Notes under the pieces: model-generated
The model's database searches: none
The model's input: the letters and a program-made list of their open reading frames with translations, nothing else
Told to the model about the DNA's origin: nothing
From: an uncultured Erwinia sp.
Lineage (GTDB): Bacteria; Pseudomonadota; Gammaproteobacteria; Enterobacterales; Enterobacteriaceae
Length of the DNA stretch: 64,000 nucleotides
Direction: 5' to 3'
Assembly: GCA_946221915.1 (NCBI GenBank)
Contig: CAMIKG010000005.1
Span: forward strand, 94,517-158,516
Program-made: the position numbers and the translations under genes
Shown here: piece by piece, positions 53,267-61,610 of the stretch
How positions within the stretch are numbered: the first letter of the stretch is position 1
Layout: each line of letters begins with the position of its first letter

Positions 53267-54027
53267 AGCCTTGTTTCCTGTTGATAATGTTGGCAGGCGT
53301 GAATAAAACGGGCAAAAACACGTTGTGACAGTTCAGCTTCCTCGTCATGCCATTCCGGGTGCCACTGCACGCCGAGGGCGAAAGGGTGGCTGGGCAGGCT
53401 GACAGCCTCTATCACGCCATCGGCGGCGCGCGCCTCGGCTCGCAGTTGCGGTCCCACATCGTGCACACCCTGCTGATGCAGCGAATTGACCGCAAAGGAT
53501 GTGCGCTCAGGCGCGAGGCTGGCCAGCAAGCCGCCGGATTCCACCCACAGCGGATGAGCAGAGGCATACTGCTGCGCCAGCGGCAGCGCGCTATCTTCGC
53601 GGTGATCCTGAAAACCGGGCTGCAGATGCAGCTGGCGATGCAGCGATCCGCCGGTGGCGACCACCAGCTCCTGCAGGCCACGGCAGATCGCCAGCAGCGG
53701 CATATTGCGCGCAATGATCTGTTCGATGATGGCAAAAGCGAGACGATCGCGACCGGGATCGGCATGCGTTTCAATACCCGGCTCGCCATAGTGGTGGGGT
53801 TCGATGTTGCTGGGGCTGCCGGTAAGCAGAATACCGTCCAGCGCGTTCAGCGCTGCATCAAGCACGCCGGGCTGCGCCATTAAATCGTGCGGCAGGGCGA
53901 GCGGCACACCACCGGCAGCCACCACGGGCGCGAGGTACTTGTTGTGCACCATCTGCGTGGGATGGCCCTCTTTATTTATCTGGCACATCACTACGCCAAT
54001 CAACGGCTTGTCAAAAATAATGCCCAT
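53263..54027 (-). CDS. puuD: PuuD gamma-glutamyl-GABA hydrolase
   Basis: Class I glutamine-amidotransferase-like hydrolase releasing GABA and glutamate, last of the gamma-glutamylated steps. The 254-residue protein has PLIGVVMCQINKEGH, GSPSNIEPHHYGE, the nucleophile Cys115 in LLAICRGLQELVVATGGSLHR, and the His-Glu pair in LGVQWHPEW. It is divergently oriented from puuA, with paired palindromes between. Confidence 0.96.
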   Translation of the reverse strand: MGIIFDKPLIGVVMCQINKEGHPTQMVHNKYLAPVVAAGGVPLALPHDLMAQPGVLDAALNALDGILLTGSPSNIEPHHYGEPGIETHADPGRDRLAFAIIEQIIARNMPLLAICRGLQELVVATGGSLHRQLHLQPGFQDHREDSALPLAQQYASAHPLWVESGGLLASLAPERTSFAVNSLHQQGVHDVGPQLRAEARAADGVIEAVSLPSHPFALGVQWHPEWHDEEAELSQRVFARFIHACQHYQQETRL

Positions 54028-54085
54028 CTCAACCTCGCGACGCTGGTAAAAATATCAACCGTCAGGGCGTTCATGGCGGGAAACT

Positions 54086-54120
54086 GTGCAATATATTGTC
54101 AATCTAGCAATCGATTGTTC
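54086..54120. promoter_or_regulatory. Two candidate PuuR operators
   Basis: Two perfect 10-base palindromes, CAATATATTG (54089-54098) and CAATCGATTG (54108-54117), lie 19 bases apart centre to centre between divergent puuD and puuA. The first extends to TGCAATATATTGTCA, close to the E. coli PuuR operator as I recall it. The spacing of about two helical turns suits binding on one face by two dimers. Binding is inferred. Confidence 0.68.
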
Positions 54121-54239
54121 ATTATTCAAACTGCCCGGTTACATTTGCACACTTTTTGTCCACAGGCTATTTTTTAAGGGTGGCTGTTATTTTGAGCATC
54201 TCGTACAACCGATAATTCAGGTCAATGGCGGGGGAAATC

Positions 54240-55655
54240 ATGTCAAATCTGGTGGAAGTGGAAGACTTCACGCGACACAGTGAAGAGCAGCGAACCAGCG
54301 CGTTCCAGCATGAGATTAACACTTATCTGGAACGCCATCCTGAAACGCAGTATGTCGATATTCTTCTCAACGATCTTAATGGTGTCTTTCGCGGTAAGCG
54401 CATCCCGTTTGCGAATCTGGCCAAAACAGAAAAAGGCTGTTATTTCCCGGCCTCGGTGTTCGCCATGGATATTCTCGGCAATACGGTGGAAGAGGCGGGG
54501 CTAGGCCAGGCGCTGGGCGAACCGGATAATATTTGTGTGCCGGTAGCGGGGAGCCTGGTTCCTTCCGCCAGCGACCCGGAGCATCTGGCGCAGGTGCTGC
54601 TGACCATGCGCAATCAAGATGGCACTCCCTTTGACGTTGAACCCCGGAACGTACTGAATCACCTCTGGCAGCAGTTGCGTAACCGAGGTCTGTTCCCGGT
54701 GGTAGCGGTAGAGCTGGAGTTCTATCTGGTGGATAAACAGCGCGACGCCGAAGGCTATATCCAGCCGCCGTGCGCGCCGGGCAGCGACGAGCGTCAGCTG
54801 CAGAGTCAGGTCTATTCGGTCGATAATCTCGACCATTTCTCTGCGGTGCTCAGTGATATCGATACCCTGGCGCAGCTGCAAGGCATTCCGGCAGATGGCG
54901 CACTGGCGGAAGCCTCTCCCGGGCAGTTTGAAATTAACCTGCATCATACCCGTCAGGTGCTGAACGCCTGCGATCATGCGGTACAGCTGAAACGGCTGGT
55001 GCGTCAGGTGGCGGAAAATCATCAGATGAACGCCACCTTTATGGCGAAACCTTATGAAGAGTATGCGGGCAGCGGTATGCATGTGCATATCAGCATGCTC
55101 GATGCCGCCGGACATAATGCCTTTATCTGTGACGATGGCAGTGATTCACCGCTGCTGAAGCGCGCGCTGGCGGGAATGATCGATTTGATGCCCGCGTCGA
55201 TGGCGTTGCTGGCGCCCAACGTTAATGCCTATCGCCGGTTCCTGCCTGAATCTTTTGTGCCGCTGCAGGCCAGCTGGGGCCATAACAACCGTACGGTTGC
55301 GCTGCGTATCCCCTGTGCCGAAAGTGAGAACCATCGCGTAGAGTACCGCGTGGCGGGCGCTGACGCTAATCCTTATCTGGTGATGGCGACGATTCTGGCA
55401 GGGATTCTGCACGGCATCGATCATGACCTGCCGCTGCCGTCAGCGGTGAAGGGTAACGCCAGCGAAGCGCCGGGCAACCCGCTGCCGGTGCGCCAGAGTG
55501 ACGCGCTGTATCAATTTGAGCAGAGCGAAGCATTAAGCAAACTGCTCGGTGAGCGTTTTGCCTTCGTCTGGCACAGCTGTAAACATCATGAGCTTATGCA
55601 ATTTGAGCGTCTGGTGACCGCTACCGAGATTGACTGGATGTTAAAGAATGCCTGA
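54240..55655 (+). CDS. puuA: PuuA gamma-glutamylputrescine synthetase
   Basis: Glutamine-synthetase-family ligase that joins glutamate to putrescine with ATP, the first step of the Puu route. It has a beta-Grasp N-terminal region, VVAVELEFYLVDK with metal-binding Glu, GQFEINLHHT, GSGMHVHISMLD, and ESFVPLQASWGHNNRTVALRIP. I chose ATG at 54240 (471 residues) because GGGGGA lies just upstream; an in-frame ATG at 54225 is the alternative. A terminator-like hairpin follows, so puuP may be transcribed separately. Confidence 0.95.
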   Translation: MSNLVEVEDFTRHSEEQRTSAFQHEINTYLERHPETQYVDILLNDLNGVFRGKRIPFANLAKTEKGCYFPASVFAMDILGNTVEEAGLGQALGEPDNICVPVAGSLVPSASDPEHLAQVLLTMRNQDGTPFDVEPRNVLNHLWQQLRNRGLFPVVAVELEFYLVDKQRDAEGYIQPPCAPGSDERQLQSQVYSVDNLDHFSAVLSDIDTLAQLQGIPADGALAEASPGQFEINLHHTRQVLNACDHAVQLKRLVRQVAENHQMNATFMAKPYEEYAGSGMHVHISMLDAAGHNAFICDDGSDSPLLKRALAGMIDLMPASMALLAPNVNAYRRFLPESFVPLQASWGHNNRTVALRIPCAESENHRVEYRVAGADANPYLVMATILAGILHGIDHDLPLPSAVKGNASEAPGNPLPVRQSDALYQFEQSEALSKLLGERFAFVWHSCKHHELMQFERLVTATEIDWMLKNA

Positions 55656-55759
55656 TGGATAAAAGCTGAGCGTCAGGCAAAAAAAGTTGTTTCCTGATGC
55701 CCCGGGAGCTTGTTTCCCCAATTTAGCTGATGCAAAATATGCCCCTGCAAAAAGAGTGA

Positions 55760-55795
55760 AATAACCGACGTTAATAGCGTTGGTTATTTTTTTTT
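55760..55795 (+). terminator. Intrinsic terminator between puuA and puuP
   Basis: AATAACCGACG pairs with CGTTGGTTATT (one G-T pair) around a 6- to 7-base loop and is followed by a run of T. It implies that puuP has its own promoter or is reached only by read-through. The 91 bases between it and puuP contain a small CCGGA/TCCGG dyad but no clear promoter. Confidence 0.8.
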
Positions 55796-55886
55796 GCATT
55801 CAACCATACATTTTACAGAGGCCGGACCTGGTTCCGGATAGATAGTCGCTTAAAACACGCATACCGTGTCTTGTTGAGGAAAGAAA

Positions 55887-57233
55887 ATGGAACAACAATC
55901 GCGCGCGCAGCTGAAAAAAACGCTGACGCTGATGCCGGTGGTGATGATAGGTCTGGCTTATATGCAGCCGATGACCCTGTTTGATACCTTTGGCATTGTT
56001 TCGGGTCTGACCGATGGCCATGTTGCCACCGCTTATGCTTTTGCGCTGATTGCGATTCTGTTTACCGCGTTAAGTTACGGTAAGCTGGTGCGTCGCTTCC
56101 CTTCCGCTGGTTCTGCCTACACCTATGCCCAGAAGGCGATTAGCCCGCATGTTGGCTTTATGGTGGGCTGGTCATCGCTGCTTGATTATCTGTTTATGCC
56201 GATGATCAACATCCTGCTGGCGAAAATCTATTTTGAAGCCCTGGTGCCAGGCATCCCGTCATGGGTGTTTGTGGTATTACTGGTCGGCTTTATGACGCTT
56301 TCTAACCTGCGCGGCATCAAAACCGTTGCCAACTTCAACAGCGTGATTGTGGTGCTGCAGGTGGCGGTGATGGTTGCGATTATGGGCATGGTGGTCTACG
56401 GCGTGATGCACGGCGAAGGCGCTGGCACGCTGGTGAGCAGCCGTCCATTCTGGTCCGATAACGCGCATGTGGTGCCGATGATTACCGGTGCGACTATTCT
56501 CTGCTTCTCGTTCCTCGGCTTTGACGGCATCAGTTCGCTGTCTGAAGAGACCAAAGATGCCGGTCGTGTGATCCCGAAAGCGATTTTCCTGACTGCACTG
56601 ATTGGTGGCGTGATCTTTATTGTCGTCTCCTACTTCCTGCAGCTTTACTTCCCGGATATCAGCCGCTTTAAAGATCCGGATGCGTCTCAGCCAGAAATCA
56701 TGCTGTATGTGGCAGGTAAAGCCTTCCAGTTCGGTATTCTGATTTTCTCCTGTGTCACCGTACTGGCATCCGGTATGGCGGCGCACGCGGGCGTATCGCG
56801 CCTGATGTATGTGATGGGCCGCGATGGTGTGTTCCCGGTGCGCTTCTTTGGCTATATTCACCCGCAGTGGCGTACTCCGGCGCTGAACGTACTGCTGGTG
56901 GGCGTGATTGCGCTGTCTGCCATTACTTTTGACCTGGTGACGGCAACCGCGCTGATTAACTTTGGTGCGCTGGTGGCGTTTACCTTTGTTAACCTGTCAG
57001 TGATTTCGCAGTTCTGGATCCGTGAAAAGCGCAACAAAACGCTGATGGACAACATCAATTATCTGGTGCTGCCAGTGCTGGGTGCGCTGACCGTTGGCGC
57101 GCTGTGGGTTAACCTGGAAGAGAGTTCAATGATTCTCGGCCTTGTGTGGGCGGCAATTGGTCTGCTTTACCTGGCGTTTGTTACCCGCAGCTTCCGCAAT
57201 CCGGTGCCGCAGTGCAGTGAAGATTTGCTGTAA
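55887..57233 (+). CDS. puuP: PuuP putrescine importer
   Basis: APC-superfamily inner-membrane symporter importing putrescine. The 448-residue protein has about 12 membrane helices and closely follows E. coli PuuP, for example MTLFDTFGIVSGLTDGHV, FPSAGSAYTYAQKAISPHVGFMVGWSSLLDYL, SFLGFDGISSLSEET and FDLVTATALINFGALVAFTFVNLSV. GAGGAAAG precedes the ATG. A bidirectional terminator follows. Confidence 0.95.
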   Translation: MEQQSRAQLKKTLTLMPVVMIGLAYMQPMTLFDTFGIVSGLTDGHVATAYAFALIAILFTALSYGKLVRRFPSAGSAYTYAQKAISPHVGFMVGWSSLLDYLFMPMINILLAKIYFEALVPGIPSWVFVVLLVGFMTLSNLRGIKTVANFNSVIVVLQVAVMVAIMGMVVYGVMHGEGAGTLVSSRPFWSDNAHVVPMITGATILCFSFLGFDGISSLSEETKDAGRVIPKAIFLTALIGGVIFIVVSYFLQLYFPDISRFKDPDASQPEIMLYVAGKAFQFGILIFSCVTVLASGMAAHAGVSRLMYVMGRDGVFPVRFFGYIHPQWRTPALNVLLVGVIALSAITFDLVTATALINFGALVAFTFVNLSVISQFWIREKRNKTLMDNINYLVLPVLGALTVGALWVNLEESSMILGLVWAAIGLLYLAFVTRSFRNPVPQCSEDLL

Positions 57234-57264
57234 ACGTTACGGTTGAAGTCAGCATGAACTAACG

Positions 57265-57298
57265 AAAAAAGCTCATAGTAATATGAGCTTTTTTTTTT
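57265..57298. terminator. Terminator after puuP
   Basis: AAAAAAGCTCATA and TATGAGCTTTTTT form a stem with a 4-base loop (GTAA), flanked by A and T runs on either side, so it can work on both strands and serve convergent sbcB too. Confidence 0.92.
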
Positions 57299-57368
57299 GC
57301 GTGGTGAGAATCCACAGCAGAACGGATTGATGGCTGTCCTTAACCAGATGTCAGCAGTTCGCTGCCTA

Positions 57369-58814
57369 TCAGGAAACCAGCTCGCGGGCATAATCAAACA
57401 GCGCTTTCAGTAACGCCATCTTCTCTTTATCGCCTTCATGCAGATTAAACAACGACTCCAGTTCCAGCACATAATCCTGCACCCGCTGCGGATTCAGCGC
57501 CTCACGACGGTGCTGCAGCCAGCGCTGCTGTTCAGCATCATCCAGCGTGCCGGGGAAATTGCGCGCGCGATAGCGGAACAGCAGCTTTTCGATACGCTTA
57601 TCGTTAACGCTGAGATCGAGCGCCGGTAAGTTGACGGCAGGGGTATTGAGAATAATGTTCATGGCGGATTTATCCGCATCGCCGAAGAAGCCATCATACA
57701 GCTGGGCATCGACATCATCAGTGCCGGCGAACGGCTCCGCTTCGGCAAACAGCGCCACCACTTTCTCGCGAATTTCCGGATGCTGGCGCAATAACGCCAG
57801 ATTATCCAGGCAACGCTGACGATCGATGCCGATACGTTCTGCATCTTCCGCGCGCAGGGTATTGGCAGGCGCCAGCACCGGGCATTTATTGATATGCACC
57901 AGTTTGATCGGCACTGCCGCTGCATCGCCCAGTTCATCACGTCGGGTATACAGACGCGCGCGCAGCGCATCGGCATCAAGCTCCAGCAGCGGCGACATAT
58001 CCCCGGCCAGGTCGCAGGTAATCAGCGCGTTGCGGTTGTCAGGATGCCAGGCCAGCGGCACAATCCAGCTGGTATTGCCGCGAAATGCGCCAAACATGCC
58101 GGAAATATGCACCAGCGGTTTCATTTGCGGAATATCGATCAGCGTATTGATTTTCTGTTTCGTGCGATGGCTGAACAGATAGTCATACAGCTTTGGCTGC
58201 TGCTGTTTCACCAGTTTCGCCATGGCAATGGTGGCATAGACATCCGACATCGCATCATGGGCATTTTCATGTTCAACGCCGTTAGCTTTGGTCAGATGCT
58301 CCAGGCGAAAACTCGGCATGCCATCGTCATTTTCTGGCCAGTTGATACCCTCCGGGCGCAGGGCATAGCAGGCACGCATCACATCCAGCAGGTCCCAGCG
58401 CGTATTGCCGTTTTGCCAGCTCCAGGCATAAGGGTCGTAGAAGTTACGGTAAAAGATATTGCGCGTCACTTCATCATCGAAGCGCACATTGTTGTAACCC
58501 ACCACGCAGGTGTTGGGTTCGCTAAACAGGGTATGAATCCGGCGGGCGAACTCCGCCTCGCTGACGCCGCGCGCTTTCGCCAGTTGCGGCGTAATCCCGG
58601 TGATCATCACCGCTTCCGGCTGCGGCAGGTAGTCATCTGCAGGCTGGCAGTAAAACACTTCCGGCTCGCCAATAATGTTGAAATCCATATCGGTACGAAT
58701 ACCGGCAAACTGCGCCGGGCGATCCAGCGCCGGACTTTTACCGAACGTCTCGTAATCATGAAAAAGGAAAGTTGGCTGGCTGTCTGGCTGTTTCACTGTT
58801 CGGGTCCCTGTCAC
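57369..58814 (-). CDS. sbcB: Exonuclease I SbcB
   Basis: Processive 3'-5' exonuclease on single-stranded DNA acting in recombination and mismatch repair. The 481-residue protein has the DEDDh exonuclease domain (FLFHDYETFG, NNVRFDDEVTRNIFYRNFYDPYAW, NAHDAMSDVYATIAMAKL) followed by SH3-like and helical domains, as in E. coli. The first codon is a GTG at 58814; a second GTG at 58796, with AGGGA upstream, is an equally reasonable start and gives 475 residues. Confidence 0.96.
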   Translation of the reverse strand: MTGTRTVKQPDSQPTFLFHDYETFGKSPALDRPAQFAGIRTDMDFNIIGEPEVFYCQPADDYLPQPEAVMITGITPQLAKARGVSEAEFARRIHTLFSEPNTCVVGYNNVRFDDEVTRNIFYRNFYDPYAWSWQNGNTRWDLLDVMRACYALRPEGINWPENDDGMPSFRLEHLTKANGVEHENAHDAMSDVYATIAMAKLVKQQQPKLYDYLFSHRTKQKINTLIDIPQMKPLVHISGMFGAFRGNTSWIVPLAWHPDNRNALITCDLAGDMSPLLELDADALRARLYTRRDELGDAAAVPIKLVHINKCPVLAPANTLRAEDAERIGIDRQRCLDNLALLRQHPEIREKVVALFAEAEPFAGTDDVDAQLYDGFFGDADKSAMNIILNTPAVNLPALDLSVNDKRIEKLLFRYRARNFPGTLDDAEQQRWLQHRREALNPQRVQDYVLELESLFNLHEGDKEKMALLKALFDYARELVS

Positions 58815-59305
58815 TCAAAAGGCTGGCGTGCCGCGTCGTTACGCGTCTGTACTATGGTAAACCATAATGGCTACAGGCTAAATAGCGCAGCCGTGTTATG
58901 GCAGGGGATGTTGCGGCAGTGGTAAAGGAAGAAGCTACTGCTATTTTATAGGGACTAATCTGTAATGTGGGATGTGATGTTATCGGTAACATTTCCTTAA
59001 ACATTTCTGCCCGAAACGGGCATGCTCTGGTGGGTAAATAATTAGTAAGCTAAGTCGATTCTGTTACAATAATCACGTTTTTCTGCAACATATCGTTTTC
59101 GTTTGCATTCTGATGGCAATAAAAATAACTGCGCGGCGTTGGTCGCTAAAACACCCGGCAAGCTGATTTACTGACTTATACTTTTGTCAGCGGGATTACC
59201 CCGCGACGTTTCTCTTGTGATGTCAATGCAGATGGATGGCTTTTCCTGGCGCGAGCGTCGGGAAAATTATTGGCGTATTTACTCTTAAAAAAACGAACTA
59301 TTCCC
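58815..59305. other. Intergenic region between sbcB and pqqU
   Basis: This 491-base region between divergent genes contains no gene I can support. It has a hairpin TGCCCG/CGGGCA (59008-59022), a CTGAC/GTCAG dyad (59171-59190), and -10-like sequences TACAAT (59065-59070) and TATACT (59177-59182), each with poor -35 regions. No clear Fur box is seen. Confidence 0.5.
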
Positions 59306-61450
59306 GTGAAAAAATTAACCTCTGCTTTTATGTTAACGCCGTTGTGTTTATTGCCGCCGCTGAGCGTGCTGGCGGCGGACAACAGCGATAAGACTACCTC
59401 CGCGCCAGAATCCACCTTACTGGTCAGCAAACCACAACGCACCGGACTGTCCGAACTGGATACGCCCGCCGCCGTCAGCGTGGTGGAGGGCAGCGATCTG
59501 CGCAACAGTACGCCACAGGTTAACCTGTCGGAAAGCCTGGGGAGCGTGCCGGGCCTGCAGATCCAGAACCGCCAGAACTATGCGCAGGATTTGCAGATGT
59601 CGGTGCGCGGTTTTGGCAGCCGTTCGACCTTCGGCGTACGTGGGTTGCGTATTTATGTTGATGGCATTCCGGCCACCATGCCAGACGGGCAGGGGCAGAC
59701 CTCGAATGTCGATATCAACTCTGTTGATAAAGTGGAAGTGCTGCGCGGGCCCTATTCGGCGCTATACGGCAATGCTTCTGGCGGCGTGATTAATATCGAC
59801 AGCGAAAGCGGCAGCGAGCCGACTACCCTGCAGGCAGGCACGTATTACGGTAGCTATGGCAGCTGGCGCAACAGTGTGAAAGCCAGCGGCGCAACCGGCG
59901 ATGGCAGCCAGACCGGTGATGTGAATTACGCCATTTCCGGTTCACGTTTTACCACTCACGGCTTCCGTGACCACAGCGGCACGCAGAAAAGCCTTGGTAA
60001 TGGCAAGCTGGGCGTGCGCCTTGATGAGGTCAGCACCCTGACGCTGATGTTTAACAGCGTGTCGATTGACGCCAACGATCCTGGCGGTCTGAGTGAAGAG
60101 GAGTGGAAAGCCAATCCGCGCCAGTCGCCGCGTGGCGATCAGTACAATACGCGTAAATATCTCGATCAGACCCAGCTGGGCCTGCGTTATCAGCGTCAGA
60201 TGAGTGAAAACGACGAACTGACCATGATGGTGTGGGGCGGTGAGCGCCATACCACGCAGTATCAGTCGATTCCAAAAAAAACGCAGTTGCAGGCTACTTA
60301 CCCAGGTGGCGTGATTGTTCTTGAGCGCAAATATCAGGGTATTGATACCCGCTGGAAACATGATGGTGAGATCGGTTCTATGCCGGTAACGCTGATTGGT
60401 GGTATCGACTATGAAACCATGACAGAGCGCCGCCAAGGTTTCCAGAATTTCACTACGGTAAACGGTGTTGATGTGTTTGGTGTGAAAGGTGATCAACGCC
60501 GTAACGAAAAGAACCAGATGTGGAACCTCGATCCCTATCTGCAGACCAGCTGGAGCCTGACGCCGAAGTGGACGCTGGATGCCGGATTGCGCTACAGCAC
60601 CGTCAACTTTGACTCCAAAGACTACTACATCACCACCGGCAACGGCGATGACAGCGGCAGCGAGCGCTATCACAAGCTGCTGCCGATGGGGTCGATTAAC
60701 TATGCTGCTACAGATGCATGGAATCTCTATTTCTCAGCCGGGCGTGGTTTTGAAACGCCAACGATTAACGAGCTTTCTTACCGTTCTGTTGATGGTGCTC
60801 AAACTGGTCTGAACCTTGGCCTGAAACCTTCCACTAGCGACACCTTCGAACTCGGCAGCAAAACCCGTATCGGCAACGGTCTGTTCACCGCCGCGTTGTT
60901 CCAGACCAACACTGACGATGAACTGATTGTGTCTGCAAGCGAGTCTGGCCGCGCAGTCTACACCAACGCCGGCAAAACCCGTCGCCGCGGCGCAGAGCTG
61001 TCGCTCGATCAGCAATTCGGCATGGACTGGCGGCTGAAGATGGCCTGGACGCTGCTGGACGCCACCTATCGCAATGAAACCTGTGGTGTGAGCTGTGTTC
61101 CGGCAGGCAACCGTCTGCCAGGCATTGCGCGCAATATGGGCTATGCTTCGCTGGAGTGGGCGCCGGAGCAGGGCTGGCACGCGGGCGCGGATATTCGCTA
61201 TATGAGCGATATCCAGGCCAACGATGCCAACAGCGCCGAAGCGCCATCGTATACCGTGGTTGGCCTGAATAGCGGCTACCGTTTCAACTGGAGCCGCTGG
61301 TCACTGGATCTGTTTGGCCGCGTCGACAACCTGTTCGACCGCCAGTATGTCGGCTCAGTGATCGTCAATGAAAGCAATGGCCGCTACTTCGAACCGGCGC
61401 CTGGCCGCAACTGGGGCGGTGGCGCCACGCTGACTTACAGCTTTGAGTAA
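59306..61450 (+). CDS. pqqU: PqqU (YncD) TonB-dependent PQQ receptor
   Basis: Outer-membrane TonB-dependent transporter; E. coli YncD/PqqU imports the cofactor pyrroloquinoline quinone (PQQ). The protein matches YncD throughout: SELDTPAAVSVVEGSDLR, NLSESLGSVPGLQIQNRQNY, RGFGSRSTFGVRGLRIYVDG, VLRGPYSALYGNASGGV in the plug domain, and a 22-strand-type barrel ending in VNESNGRYFEPAPGRN. I chose GTG at 59306, giving a signal peptide KKLTSAFMLTPLCLLPP ... LSVLA cut before ADNSD (714 residues). A TTG start at 59270 would put a charged extension before the signal. gcd follows. Confidence 0.92.
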   Translation: MKKLTSAFMLTPLCLLPPLSVLAADNSDKTTSAPESTLLVSKPQRTGLSELDTPAAVSVVEGSDLRNSTPQVNLSESLGSVPGLQIQNRQNYAQDLQMSVRGFGSRSTFGVRGLRIYVDGIPATMPDGQGQTSNVDINSVDKVEVLRGPYSALYGNASGGVINIDSESGSEPTTLQAGTYYGSYGSWRNSVKASGATGDGSQTGDVNYAISGSRFTTHGFRDHSGTQKSLGNGKLGVRLDEVSTLTLMFNSVSIDANDPGGLSEEEWKANPRQSPRGDQYNTRKYLDQTQLGLRYQRQMSENDELTMMVWGGERHTTQYQSIPKKTQLQATYPGGVIVLERKYQGIDTRWKHDGEIGSMPVTLIGGIDYETMTERRQGFQNFTTVNGVDVFGVKGDQRRNEKNQMWNLDPYLQTSWSLTPKWTLDAGLRYSTVNFDSKDYYITTGNGDDSGSERYHKLLPMGSINYAATDAWNLYFSAGRGFETPTINELSYRSVDGAQTGLNLGLKPSTSDTFELGSKTRIGNGLFTAALFQTNTDDELIVSASESGRAVYTNAGKTRRRGAELSLDQQFGMDWRLKMAWTLLDATYRNETCGVSCVPAGNRLPGIARNMGYASLEWAPEQGWHAGADIRYMSDIQANDANSAEAPSYTVVGLNSGYRFNWSRWSLDLFGRVDNLFDRQYVGSVIVNESNGRYFEPAPGRNWGGGATLTYSFE

Positions 61451-61610
61451 CGCGTAAAGTAATCCAGAACCTGCCGCCGAGCTTGCCGCAGAGCGAAGCC
61501 GGACGGCGGGTTTTCGCACCCGGGGGGATGGTGAAGGATAAACCGGGTGTATTCGCCGCCGCCATGTCGTCATGGCTGCGCTGATGTTCAATTTTGGTAA
61601 GGTTAACAAT

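Noticed and set aside
57894..58925. A 343-codon plus-strand open frame opposite sbcB
   Set aside because: Fully antisense to the conserved exonuclease I gene, with low-complexity His/Arg/Gln-rich translation and no start signal.
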